The position numbers and the translations under genes are program-made. Below are positions 1-13,662 of a stretch of DNA of 64,000 nt, one piece after another (position 1 is the stretch's first letter; the number at the start of each line of letters is the position of its first letter). This DNA is from Verticillium longisporum (lineage: Eukaryota; Ascomycota; Sordariomycetes; Glomerellales; Plectosphaerellaceae), in the NCBI GenBank assembly GCA_019188255.1, contig JAETXT010000007.1, positions 2,108,001 through 2,172,000 on the forward strand. The letters are read 5' to 3'. A model generated the notes under the pieces. The model did not search any database. It was given only the letters and a program-made list of their open reading frames with translations, and was not told where the DNA came from.

Positions 1-148
1 GAAGGAAATCGTTGAGCGCGAGCGAGGGGCCACCACGGTCCCAAGGGGTGTACTTTTCTTCCCAGAGCGCGGACCACTTGGGGCCGTGAGAGGCGAGGGG
101 AGACATGGCAAAGGTGGAGGAGAGCTTGTTGGAGTTGTGGTCCGACAT
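1..148 (-). CDS. Thiol/thiopurine methyltransferase-like protein, 5' end only
   Basis: The first 49 codons of a minus-strand gene run off the left edge. The N-terminus contains the stretch HGPKWSALWEEKYTPWDRGG followed by PSLALNDFL. This matches the opening of fungal SAM-dependent methyltransferases of the TPMT/thiol methyltransferase family, where a KW..LW...TPWD.G motif precedes the SAM fold. The start at 148 is the first ATG in this frame. Another ATG 16 nt upstream is in a different frame. The catalytic part lies outside the window, so the activity (methyl transfer to a thiol or halide) is inferred from the family only. Confidence 0.6.
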   Translation of the reverse strand, partial: MSDHNSNKLSSTFAMSPLASHGPKWSALWEEKYTPWDRGGPSLALNDFL

Positions 149-933
149 GACGTGTTGTTTCTCATGTAAGTGGCTCCTTGAATTGCGCAACTGTAAATTT
201 CCAATATGGAGGTTGCTTTTCCCGCTCTTAAATGCCGTCTCGCCGTTCTCGGGTTGGACAAGGGAAGGCCAAGATCAATCGGTGTATGTGAGCAGGTGAG
301 GAAGCTGTAGATATGGATCGGATCATAAGGGGGCAGGGGCGGAGGGAGGGGTCCTAATGTGAGGACGTCGTTTCGTTCTTATGTAATCAGGCCCCGCCGT
401 GGCACCTGCCGTGGTGGGGTGCTCGAGCTGCTGCCACTGGTACCCGACTTTCCCGAGGAGAGGAAGCAGCACTCCAGCGTGACTGACCCCAAAGGCTCTC
501 GATGTAGAGACCCCAACGACGCTGCCCTGACTGCCCGAGTGACTCCTGCCTCCAGACTTCGTTTTGGCGACCCAAAATCCCCATGAGCAACCCCAACAGC
601 ATCGGCCCATGACAGCTTTTTTGCTCTACGTTCTGTCCTTAAAACACCAACAAATGCCCTCTGCCCCCCGTCCAGACTCGACGCGAACCGACACGATGCG
701 GCGAGGCCGCTTGTTTCGCCGAGTTACTGGCTCACCCCGCGTCTTCGGGGTTCCACCTCCGCACCCACAGCCATTTTAGGCCGATACTCGCACCGGTCTC
801 TGTCGCCGCTTCGGTCTTCTGCACTTGGGGGTGCTCTGTTCATAAGCCTGACAGCTTTCGCACCTCGGCCTCGATAGCTTCGCTTTGACCATTCTACATC
901 TCATCTCACAGCACCATCATCGCCTCCACCACC
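149..933. other. Intergenic, divergent promoter region
   Basis: This stretch lies between the minus-strand methyltransferase start and the plus-strand PLP enzyme start, so it should hold both promoters. Small open frames overlap on both strands but show no recognisable protein features. The last 100 bases before 934 are C/T-rich with many CACC words, as is common in fungal 5' leaders. Confidence 0.5.
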
Positions 934-2064
934 ATGGCTGACCTTGCCACCTGCCGTCCCCTCACCAGGGACTCGGTCATCGAGGCTCAGGCCCTCATCA
1001 AGCCCCTCGTTCACCTGACCCCCGTCCTCACGAACAAGACTCTCGATGAGTTGGCTTCCACCCCACGCCATGACGCCTCGCTCACCGGCACAAAATGGCA
1101 AGGCCGCACCCCGGCCAAGCCCACTCTTCGCCTCTATTTCAAGTGCGAGAACTTGCAGCGCATCGGTGCTTTCAAAGCCCGCGGCGCGTTCCATGCCATT
1201 GAGCGCCTCAAGTTGGAGCCCGGATGGCGCGAGGGCGGCGGCGCCCAGCGCGGCGTGGTCACACACAGTTCCGGAAACCACGCCCAAGCCCTGGCCCTCG
1301 CCGCCCGCGAGAGCTCCATCCCTGCTCACATTGTCATGCCCTCCGTGTCCCGCCCCAACAAGGTCGCCGCCACAAAGGGCTACGGCGCCATCGTCTACTC
1401 GAGCGGCTCCACGAGCGTCGAGCGTGAGGCCGTCGCCAACGAGGTCATCGCCGCCACCGGCGCACGCCTCGTCCCGCCCTACGACCACCCCGACATCATG
1501 CTCGGCCAGGGCACCATGGGCCTCGAGTTTCAGGACCAGGCGCGAGACCTGCTGCCCGCCGGGAAGAAGGACCTCGACGCCATCATGACGCCCTGCGGAG
1601 GTGGCGGTATGCTCTCCGGCGTTGCCCTGAGCTGCGAGGGTACTGGTATCCGCGTCTACGGGTCAGAGCCGGAGTATGAGGGCGCCGACGACGCCAAGCG
1701 TGGCTACGAGGCGGGCAAGCGTGTCGAGACCGTCAAGAGTCTAACCATTGCCGATGGTCTGCGCACTCCCGTCGGTGTCCACCCGTGGGGCGTCATCTAT
1801 GAGCGCAAGCTCGTGAGCGCCATGTTTGCTGTATCCGAGGATGACATCTTGCAGGCGACGAAGCTCGTTTTTGAGCGGTTCAAGCTCGTCATCGAGCCAA
1901 GTGCCGCCGTGCCGTTGGCCACTGCGCTCTACAACGAAGACTTCAGGGCCATGGTGGAGAGGGAAGCTGGCGAGGCTGGGTGGGATCTGGGGCTTGTTTT
2001 CAGCGGAGGCAACATTGCTATGGATGGGCTGGTCGAGCTCTTCGCGGCGGAACAGCAGTCATAG
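934..2064 (+). CDS. Serine racemase / threonine dehydratase-like PLP enzyme
   Basis: A single-exon gene of 376 residues belonging to fold-type II PLP enzymes that deaminate or racemise serine and threonine. The PLP lysine lies in FKARGAF (about residues 80-86). It is followed by the substrate loop SSGNHAQA (about 112-119), the phosphate-binding glycine loop GGGGMLSG (about 218-225), EPSAAVPLA and a C-terminal FSGGN motif. There is no C-terminal ACT domain, so it is not the biosynthetic, isoleucine-regulated threonine deaminase; the length fits serine racemase or catabolic threonine dehydratase. The start has a good fungal context (CACCACCATGG). Substrate preference cannot be told from sequence alone. 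Confidence 0.9.
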   Translation: MADLATCRPLTRDSVIEAQALIKPLVHLTPVLTNKTLDELASTPRHDASLTGTKWQGRTPAKPTLRLYFKCENLQRIGAFKARGAFHAIERLKLEPGWREGGGAQRGVVTHSSGNHAQALALAARESSIPAHIVMPSVSRPNKVAATKGYGAIVYSSGSTSVEREAVANEVIAATGARLVPPYDHPDIMLGQGTMGLEFQDQARDLLPAGKKDLDAIMTPCGGGGMLSGVALSCEGTGIRVYGSEPEYEGADDAKRGYEAGKRVETVKSLTIADGLRTPVGVHPWGVIYERKLVSAMFAVSEDDILQATKLVFERFKLVIEPSAAVPLATALYNEDFRAMVEREAGEAGWDLGLVFSGGNIAMDGLVELFAAEQQS

Positions 2065-2305
2065 TATAGTCAGTGCCATGGTGGGTTGGGACCTGAAGCT
2101 ACAGCTAGACTCTATTGTGTTTGACGTCTCGTGAGAACCATGCCGTCTCGGAGTCGTAATTCATGCCCTTCGTTTTCGCTGGTCTTGTTTACCCGTTTTG
2201 TGTACACCTTCCAAGTCTCTTCTCTCATCTTGCATGCGGACTCGACAGCCTCATCTATCCATCCGTCTCAACGCCACGTGCCACTTTGAAGGCGGCTGAT
2301 ATATT

Positions 2306-4126
2306 TTAAAGATCTTCAACCTCGAGCCCTTCACTCCCAGGATACTCGTAAACTATCCTGCCTCCGACCCACGTCTGCTTGACCTTCAGACTGCGCAGGT
2401 CGTCAATCTCGAGCGCATCGAGCGGCTCGTCGAGCACAACCCAGTCCGCCAGCGCCCCCTGCTTGATTATTCCCGCCCGTCCCTCCATGAACGCACCAAA
2501 GGCAGGGCCTCTCGTGAAGCCCAGAAGTGCCTCGTCCAGGCTCAGCGCCTCCTCGACGTGCCACCCGTCCGAGCTGCCGTCGACGCCGTGCCCCGTCGCG
2601 GGGTTCTTCCTCGCCACGGCGGCGAAGATGCCCTCAAACGGGTTCGGCGGCTCGACGGGAAAGTCGCTGCCGAGGACGGGTCCAATGTCGAGGAAGGAGC
2701 GCATGCGGTACGCCTCGGTGGCGGTGCGCTCGGGGCCGAGACGCAGCTCGGCGTACTTCATGTCGGACGTGGCGTGCGTGGGCTGGATGGAGGGGAGGAT
2801 GCCGAGGGCGTGCATGCGCTTCTGGTCGTCCGGGTGGATGATCTGGGAGTGCTCGATGCGGAAGCGGCGGTCGGCCTGGCAGGCTGCGAGGTGGACCTCG
2901 GCGCCGCTGCCGCCGCTCTCAGGACAGACGTCGACGAGAGCGGCCTCGAGGGCGTCGATGGCGAGTCGGTTGGCGAGGTCGCCGATGGCGTGAATGTTGA
3001 CCTGGTAGCCAAAGGCGGCCCAGGACTTGGCAAGATTTGTGTGGGTCGTGGCGTTGACGAGCAGCGAGCCCGACGTCTCGGGCCTGTCGCTGTAGGGCTC
3101 GATCATGGCGCTGCCCCAGCTGCCGAGGGCGCCGTCGGCGAAGAGCTTGACGCTCCTAACGCTAAGGAGGTCAGACACGCGGGACACCTTGGCGGCGGCG
3201 TCAGGGCAGTACGTGTTGCGTTGTGCGCACTCGAGCATGGCATAGACACGGACGGTCCAGTCGGAGGAGGAGCCGGCCATGTCGGCGTAGAGTTCGAGGT
3301 GGTTGGGGAAGACGCCTGCATCGTGCATACCGACGATACCGACCTCATTGAGCTTGGCCATGGCTGTGGAGACGAAAGCACGCTTCTTCTCGCGGCCGGG
3401 CGCCGGGAAGATGGCGTAGAGCATGTCCATCGCATTGTCGCAAAAGACACCCATGCCAGGCTCCCGGATAATGTCACCGCCTGGGACGTCTGGGATGTCG
3501 GCAGGCAGGAGGTCTAGGACGGCCTGCGAGACCCAGCTGCAGTGGACATCGATGCGGTCTAGCATGAAGAATTTGCCCCTGAGGAGCTCATCCTCTTCAA
3601 TATCTGCCTGTTATACACGTGAGTCACCCAAGCACTGCAAAAGGGGAACAGGTGAACCAACCGCCGTCGGCATCCGGCCGTAGACATTCTGGTCCCAGCC
3701 CACACCCCGAATCCACTCCTCACTGGTCCCAGCATCAGGATTGGCATCGACATAGTTTCGGAGGCGACCTCGAACATCATCAAAGGAGGAGGCGCCAAAA
3801 AGATCGACAGAGTGCAGAAACTCGCCGTACTGAAGCAGATGGCCATGCCCATCCCAAAGACCGGGAATCACGAAGCCGGGCGTGGTCGTCAGGCTCGCAT
3901 CATCCCAAGCAAAGACTCTTGAGAACCTGCCATCCTCGACGGTGAAGCATTGCGCCGTGGGTTGCTCATCATCGTGAGTGCGGACGCCCTGGTAGCAGTA
4001 TGTCTGGGGGCCATCGACATCTGCCTCGGACAGGGGCTGTTGGAGACGCACAACGGCAAATGCAAAAACGCCTGCCACGGCAGCCGAGAGGCCAACCGTC
4101 CATCTCACGACGGCCGAGTTCGACAT
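2306..4126 (-). CDS. Amidohydrolase family 3 (YtcJ-like), membrane-anchored
   Basis: Two exons, 4126..3662 and 3607..2306, are joined across a 54-nt GT-AG intron (3608-3661), giving 588 residues with the continuous junction GRMPTA/ADIEEDELL. An N-terminal hydrophobic stretch (about residues 8-28) looks like a signal anchor. The metal-binding HxH is in LWDGHGHLLQYG. Further conserved elements are VKLFADGALGSWGSAM, the histidines in NIHAIGD and RIEHSQIIHP, and the aspartate in LGSDFPVEPP. These place it in the amidohydrolase_3 branch of metal-dependent hydrolases. The substrate is unknown; many fungal members are annotated only as N-substituted formamide deformylase-like. It converges with the PLP enzyme upstream, 241 bp apart. 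Confidence 0.88.
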
Positions 4127-6054
4127 GATGGTGACGTCCCGCTGAGATACCCAAGAATGTCGGTGAATAGAGGGACCGGATCGTGACTGGCTTGTCTATG
4201 CCTCCTCCTTGTGGTCATTGAAAATGGCCAGCTTATCGATAACAGCGCCACATCAAGTTTGCGCACAGGCCTCTTGCGCCTTCTTTCCCCTCGTAGGCAG
4301 CTCCCGGGGAGACTTCCTGTATTTGGTAGTAGTGGAGCATTGTCGCCAGGTTCAGATACGTGGAGAATTGTCAAGAAATCACGAGTATGGAGATGTCACG
4401 TTGGTCGCCGAGGTGAAGACGATACTCCTGAGTATTCCATCGCCATAATTCAAGCCCTTAGCGTACGCTTGACGATTGTGCACCATGGCAAACTGGTGGG
4501 TCGACGGCAAAGAAGGCCTCTGGCCAAGCATCAGTCGACGATGTCTTGTCAACGATTAAAACCTTAAAGGGAGGTAGATACATTGAACGCTAGACTGTCG
4601 CACTATTACGGCTGACCGACCCCCAGGTAGCCCAGGCAGGCGACCCAATACGACGCAGAGAAAACACTGCAGTCCTTCTTGGCGTTTTCTCTTCCCACAT
4701 GTGGCCAAATGGCATACAGAATCTGAAAGTTTCTGGTCGGATCCCTCTTCCTGTCGACTTCCACCAATTGATCGCTGTGCCAAGACGAAAGCTCATCCCT
4801 TTAGGCCCGAGAACGGTCTCAGGTACTTTGGAGCCAAGGAGAGCCGGCTCGACCGCCTCCTTGAAAGATTCTTATCTGATACAGTGCGATCAAGCGATAA
4901 CATATAACTGGTCTGGAAGCTGAATTCTGCCATCATATCTGGAGCGCCCAGTACGTACCATTGTACCTGAGGTCGTTCTCGGCCCTAAAGGGATACAATG
5001 ACGATGAACCCACAAACAAGTATCTACTGGTTCATCCGACAGACGTAGAGTGGGAAGCCTCGTGACTGAACATGGCGCTTGCATGGGACCACGTCTCGAA
5101 TCGCTTGATGAATGACCTTGCCTCTTCTGACGTCCATTTCCATCAGATCGTCGACCGCATGGTCGCCATTGAATCCGAAATAGCCATCGGACTACATCCC
5201 CTGCCTCCGTGCCTTCGTCATGGTGGACCACACCGTCAAGACTGAACCCTGCACATGATGGCGTTCGCAGATAAGCAACCTTGGCCAAAGACATGTAGGT
5301 TGGCAGCTTGGGCGATGGACAAGCCTCCCTAGAGTCGACACGAGAGATCATCTTTGACGGGCGCTCCACCCCCGCCATCGCAGCCTCAAGGGGCTCGCTA
5401 CTATGACATCACCCGTCAGCCACACCCCTCCCTCCTAGCTCACTGTTCATTGGCAGAGGCGGCAAAGCGGGCTGTCCAACGCAAGGGGATCCCCCAGTGG
5501 TCCGCGGCTCAAGCCAATCACACAGGTCCGCCACCACACATACGCTACGTCACCAGCCACAGGACCCTGAAAACCGGCTTGGGACCCCTTAAACGTGCGG
5601 TCCAATCCAAGCCCACGCCGTCGACGGGAACGTCACCTATCGGTCCCGGAGCCAAGTTTTGCTTGTTCTCGTGAACGTCTTGTATCTTGGTCTGGGCGTG
5701 AGGGGCTTGAGGATCCTCCGTTTCAGCGCGTTCTGGCCCTCGCGATCACCCTTGCTTTGATGTCATTTCGGGCGCAGCCATCACCCCAAATGATGCCATG
5801 CCATCATTTCGTCCTACCCAGCCTGAGCTCTCTGGGTAGTCACCACAGAAGGTGCCATTCCAGCGAGCCTCGTCGTGAACATATAAGCTGCTCTACTCGT
5901 CCCCTCTGATTATCCATATCGCTTCTCCATCAGACATCAAAGTCAAACAACAGTATCTCAGCCTCAAAGCTTCAAGCCTTCTAAGCAAACCCTCCACTTT
6001 ACACCTACAAACAATACTGTAAACCACTCTACGACCTTTACCAAAACCGCCAAA
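4127..6054. other. Intergenic region containing a MITE
   Basis: Apart from the MITE at 4795-4994 I see no gene. Open frames at 4890-5378 (minus) and 5354-5909 (plus) have no recognisable domains, and the first overlaps the MITE. The final 150 bases are a C/T- and A-rich leader for the small basic protein at 6055. Confidence 0.5.
4795..4994 (+). mobile_element. MITE-like element, copy 1 (200 bp)
   Basis: The left end reads ATCCCTTTAGGCCCGAGAAC and the right end is its inverted complement (with one base missing in the C run), continuing into GACCTCAGGTA / TACCTGAGGTC-type imperfect inverted repeats. A second copy, in inverted orientation, lies at 19820-20018 and aligns along its whole length. 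There is no coding capacity, so this fits a non-autonomous DNA element. No clear target-site duplication is visible around either copy, so the superfamily is undetermined. Confidence 0.85.
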
Positions 6055-6420
6055 ATGCCCATCCTCCGCTCCAGCCAGCCCCGCCGCACCCGCCACACCA
6101 CCACCAAGACCTCTCGCTCCAACGGCGGTCTCTTCTCCCGCCGCCGTCAGCCCGCCCGTACTACCCACACCACGACGACCACCACTACTACCCACCGTCA
6201 GCACGCCGGTGCCACGGCGCCCCGGGGTGGTTTCTTCTCCCGCCGCCGTGGCCCCGTCGTTCACCATCAGCAGCGCAAGCCCTCGATGGGTGACAAGATT
6301 TCCGGCGCCATGCTCCGCCTCAAGGGCAGCCTCACCCGCCGCCCCGGTCAGAAGGCCGCTGGTACTCGCCGCATGAACGGCACCGACGGTCGTGGCTCGC
6401 ACCGCACCCGCCGCTGGTAA
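6055..6420 (+). CDS. Small, very basic conserved fungal protein
   Basis: A single-exon gene of 121 residues, very rich in Arg, Thr and Ser. Two internal copies of a GGLFSRRR / GGFFSRRRG motif (about residues 25-32 and 58-66) flank a Thr/His tract. The C-terminal segment, SMGDKISGAMLRLKGSLTRRPGQ then KAAGTRRMNGTDGRGS, resembles a segment I associate with short uncharacterised fungal proteins. No signal peptide or membrane segment is visible. The charge suggests nucleic-acid or membrane-surface binding, but that is inference. The long 5' leader and absence of introns would fit a highly expressed or stress-induced gene. Confidence 0.75.
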   Translation: MPILRSSQPRRTRHTTTKTSRSNGGLFSRRRQPARTTHTTTTTTTTHRQHAGATAPRGGFFSRRRGPVVHHQQRKPSMGDKISGAMLRLKGSLTRRPGQKAAGTRRMNGTDGRGSHRTRRW

Positions 6421-6935
6421 CTACCTGAGCCCAGCCCGGGTCAACCCAGATACAGAGAAGGACATGAGGTGGTGCAAGACGCTGTAACACTACAACGACG
6501 ATGACGAATGTTTTGATCTCATGCGGAGCGAAAGGGGACGAGCGAAAGATACCCCTGTCTAATACGAGCGAACTGTATAATTCGACTTAAGAGAATAATT
6601 CATGTTATCACACTCACTCGCCTGATCTTGATCTGCCGTGAAATGTCATGCATGGAGAGAAGACTCGTCTTCTCATTAAGGTTCTCTACACAGGCGTGAT
6701 CTCCGCGGACCTCTTCTACCTTCTCTGTGATGTACAATTATTCCGTCATTACAATTGACTCACTTGGTCGCCCTTGTAACAGATTCTCCTGCCGATGCTA
6801 CCTTCCAACATCGGTCTTGCAAATCTCACCGCTGAAATATTGCACCGCCGAGTCGACGAATGGTATGCAATAGTTCTCTATCTAGTGGTCCCCTAGCTGT
6901 GTCGCTGTTCCACCATAAAGAACTCTGTCTTCGAA
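6421..6935. other. Intergenic, convergent 3' regions
   Basis: This is the 3' side of the small basic protein gene and of the unrecognised minus-strand gene ending at 6936. It is more A/T-rich than the flanking exons, with no open frame worth reporting. Confidence 0.5.
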
Positions 6936-8605
6936 TCACGCCAGCTCATCTAACTCCGTGGCACCAGGATCAAGAGGATGCGCCATAAGGCCGAAACGCG
7001 CTTCTGAACGGGTGGACCTGACAGGACCTGGGATGCGAGATTTTCGGAGAGAGAGAGGCGTACAGGCACTGGCTTCCGACTTGGTCAAGTACTGGCTCAT
7101 GGGCAAGTTTCTGTCGCGTGGAGCCAGGGTACGAGCAGAGGGAAGACTTGTCACAAATGAATGACTCAACTCATCCTTAGGCTCATCTCCAGGGCTCGGA
7201 TCCTGGATACCCATCTTCTGAAGCTGTCGAGCCAGCTCTGCAAGGCTTTCTTTGTCAGGAGAAGGGTACTTTTTGCTGCTCATAAAGTTTGCGCCCATAT
7301 GCTCTCCAATCGTGGAGACGACACTATCGCGACACATCACGTTGACTGCGTCCGGACGGGGGAGGATTGGTGTGTTTTTGCTTATGACCTGGTCCCGGAC
7401 GAGCTGCTGTCCCAAGCTAGGTGTGCCAATGGGTGCATTCGGTACTTCCTTGCGGCGAGTTCGGGGAGTAGAGGCACATAAAGGCCTATCAGACAATACA
7501 GCATTCAAATCGGTGCTGAAGTCGGGATCGCTGTCAAAGGGGTTGACATTGACCGGGGTTACCGGGTCTATGATACCAGTCTGTCGGGTGGGAGTCTTTG
7601 GAGAAGCTAGGAGTGAAGGATCCGTGAACGTGTTGGTAGCATCGCTGTGATCAGAGAGAGACTATCGGCGTTGGAAGAATTAGCTCGGGGGAATCAAAGA
7701 GAGACGATCCGTTGACAAACCTGTTCCGGCCCATCTGCAGAGGCCTTGCTAGGTAAGTACGTTTTAGTCACCTCAAAACGGGCAAGAGACCTCTCCGAGT
7801 CGACAGCATAGTGGCCACCTCGGAGGTACGAACCACCTCCAAGCTCCAGGGGTGCTGATATTTTGCGGACTGCCGTAGCCTGCGATGCAGCTTTCTTTCC
7901 CTGAATTCGGTCCCAGGCATGAGAAGCCTTGGTAGCAAGCTTACGAGACATGCGAGACACCCGGGAATCTTGTTTCTTTGCGTAGGGCTTTAGTGCCTCT
8001 GTAGCTGCTAGCATGTTCTGGAGCTTCTTGCTGACATCGTCTGTGTCTGCTACTTCTGCAAGTGCCCTGGTGAGGGGGGCAGTAGCCGACAATGGGACCC
8101 GACCCACGCGGCCCGGGAGGTCATCTGACGTTTGCCTTCGTCGAGTAAATGTGTTCTGGGGATGTAAGTCGCTCGTCTTGGATTTGGGCACAAGCCTTGA
8201 GAGATCGCTCTTGTCGGGAGGTGAAGACTCAGCCCTGAGCAGTTTTTTATGACGCCGAAGAGAAGACTTGCGCGGAATAGCGGGGCGTGGAGGTTTATGT
8301 TCTCTCAGAGGTGAACTCTTGGCAGCGGGCTGGCGCTGGGAAGCCACATCTATTCTCTGATCGTCGGCATTGATTTGGCCGAAATAACCAGATGGGTGGC
8401 TTGCGAGGCCATCTGGATGGCCTAGCTCGGGACTGTCGAGGAGCAAGCTAGCAAGCTGGTTGACCGAGTCGTTGGCTTTCACTTTTCAGCTGTCAGCACG
8501 GAAGGCACACGGTGGAAAACGGAGCTGATGAACGAAATAAAATCTCATACCTGCGCCGTGATGCAAAGAGCCAAGACGCTGGCTCTCTCGCCGCCGCCGT
8601 GGCAT
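6936..8605 (-). CDS. Unrecognised Ser/Pro-rich protein, three exons
   Basis: The proposed exons are 8605..8551, 8481..7761 and 7644..6936 (494 residues in an uninterrupted frame). The first intron (8482-8550, GTATGA...AAAAG) is well supported. The second uses a weaker donor (GTACTT, 7645-7760 removed), chosen because it restores the frame to DATNTFTDPSLL. The protein is low in hydrophobic residues and rich in Ser, Pro, Arg and Lys, with many SP/TP sites and no membrane segment, so it is probably largely disordered. A short helical part (LQNMLAATEALKPYAKK, ASHAWDRIQGKK) lies in the middle. I do not recognise a family. Basic SP/TP-rich proteins like this are often nuclear or cytoskeletal, but nothing here proves that. 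Confidence 0.55.
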
Positions 8606-10656
8606 GTTGATGTCTTAGTGATGCTCTTTGGTGCCTTTATGGTCAGGAGGACAACTTATTGACTCTGAGACCATACCAAGGTCCGACTCGTCTAGACCAA
8701 ATCTTATGGCTTCGCCCCTTAAGGTAGGTCAGGTAAAATCCCTGGTCTCTCGTAAAGCAACAGACCTTGGGTGTGTAACTTGTGTAAGTGAGTGTTGTGC
8801 CCTATAAGGGGCGCGCTGGCGTGCTCCTTACCGGACGTACGGGTTCGATACGCACGATGCAAGTGCTATGCTGGAAGGGCAACAGCAGTGTGCAGGAGGT
8901 GCAGATGCGGTTGTGTGCGCGATTGCGTAGATATAAAATGGGGACTTTCCCTGTTTACAATGGGTTTGCGTGATTGCACGGAAGAGGGCAATCGTATCCT
9001 GATTCTTGTGCCTGCAGGCAGATGCAGTGATACTAGCGCAGTCTTATACAACCTAGGGCGAACTGCGCGACGCAACTCTTTCGACAGGGTAGAAAATGCC
9101 GGGCAAAAAACCAGCAAGTTGTCCGCAGTTCAAGTAGAGAAAGTGTATGTGGCGTTTCGGCCGGGGTCAGGATGCAAGACGACCAAAACCAAACAACTAA
9201 ATGGGACAGTGGGAGCTGTGATATGGGTTTGCCTCCACGGTGAATTAAATGGCGGCAGCAGGTAGGAACTGCCTGTCACCACAATTTCTTGTTCCTTCTG
9301 CCTGGAACTAATCTGCTCACCACCGTGAATGCATAGCAGGTGCTGCCAATGCACCACCTGCCATATAGTAGATAATTTGACTCCCTCTCCAGACAATAGG
9401 GCTTGGCACCGACCAGTGACATCAGGACATGCTCCATGCTCACTCAGGCCAATCGCAAGCTCTGAGGAGTTGAGTAGCGATGATATGTTCTCTCATGGAA
9501 TAGCTAATTCTTGATCTTCTGTTTGGAATGGCTTCCCGAACTTCCACAACCTACACAGTACTCATCTGATGCCTGTCGCATTGCACACAGCGAAGCCGTC
9601 ATGCTCGTGAAATTAGTGAGAGCACCTGCACTTTTCTTCCTATCACGCCGTTTCAATGCAGCCATGGGAGTGAGGAGTTGGGCGAAACAGTCGGCAAGAT
9701 GGGACACTCACTAACATGGAAGAGCGTCCACCTGGCGCGTGACTAGTCAAAGCCATGTCGGTTGCTCAGGGAGTCTCATTGAAGTCTTGGCCTGCCGACT
9801 TACGACCCCCGACTTAATGGCAGCATCTGCAATACTGCTTACTCCAAACGATTGAAGAGAGTTGGATTTCTCTCAGGTTACAGGGTCCATTGAAGCGAGC
9901 GTTGGCTTGTCAGATGACATCTGGCGTGCATCGTACGCAAAGCTGGGCGAGACTCTCAGCGCACTCAACAGCTATCTTGGCAGCCAACAGTTTCCAGCAT
10001 CAATTGCCTTCTGGGCAGGCAGGCATGAGATGGGACAACCGTTGAGCATGCAGAGTAGAGAGGCGAATGGGGATTGTTCATATTGCTACTCATTGTGATC
10101 ATCTTGACCTTCAATCATATTGGTGCTCCGGCGAGACCGACCGACGTTGGCCGAGGCCCCTTCTCTTAGTCATCAATGGGTCAAGGCCTCGAGCGCGGAA
10201 ACGCTGAGTTCCGATTGTCATTTGCCGAGAGCTGATTGGCAGATGCCGACTTTTCAGCGATACTTGCCGAGTGGTGGGTCCCTTGTGTCGTTATGAGCCA
10301 CATCATGCGACCTTGAAGGCCCCCGTGGCGGGAAAAGCTCGTGTGTGTCAGGTCGGCCAAGGCGAATCCGGACGACACCTTTTGTCTGTTCCGCTGCTGC
10401 GCCATCACCACTTTCTTCCTCATCAGCAAACTCCTTTCTAGCCTTCCCCGCGCCGCGCAGTCGCTGCTTGTCCGACCCTCAATCAATCGCCCGAGTCTTT
10501 TGCTTCTCCAATTGCTGTCGGTCGACGCAACAGCATCTGCCACTTTGTCACTTTGTGCGACCCCGCCAAGATCCAACACCGCTGTTCCGTCTTTGCCTCT
10601 TCCGCCACCTGCTCCTCCAGCAAGATCTTGACCGCCTCACGACCAGTAAACCCACC
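8606..10656. other. Intergenic, about 2 kb, no gene recognised
   Basis: Short open frames occur on both strands (for example 8792-9265 plus and 9862-10098 plus), but none has domain-like composition, codon bias like the neighbours or credible intron joins. A T-arm-like GGGTTCGATA at about 8847 lacks the rest of a tRNA. The last 300 bases, C/T-rich, look like the promoter and leader of the ALA dehydratase gene. Confidence 0.45.

Positions 10657-13662
<3,006 letters not shown>

Noticed and set aside
2558..3517. Long plus-strand frame opposite the amidohydrolase
   Set aside because: Antisense shadow of a GC-rich coding exon whose own strand carries all the family motifs.
4127..4794. Target-site duplication flanking the MITE copies
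   Set aside because: Bases beside the two ends do not match each other in either copy, so no duplication can be claimed.
8840..8860. T-arm-like GGGTTCGATA
   Set aside because: The flanking bases do not pair into a T stem and no acceptor, D or anticodon arm fits.
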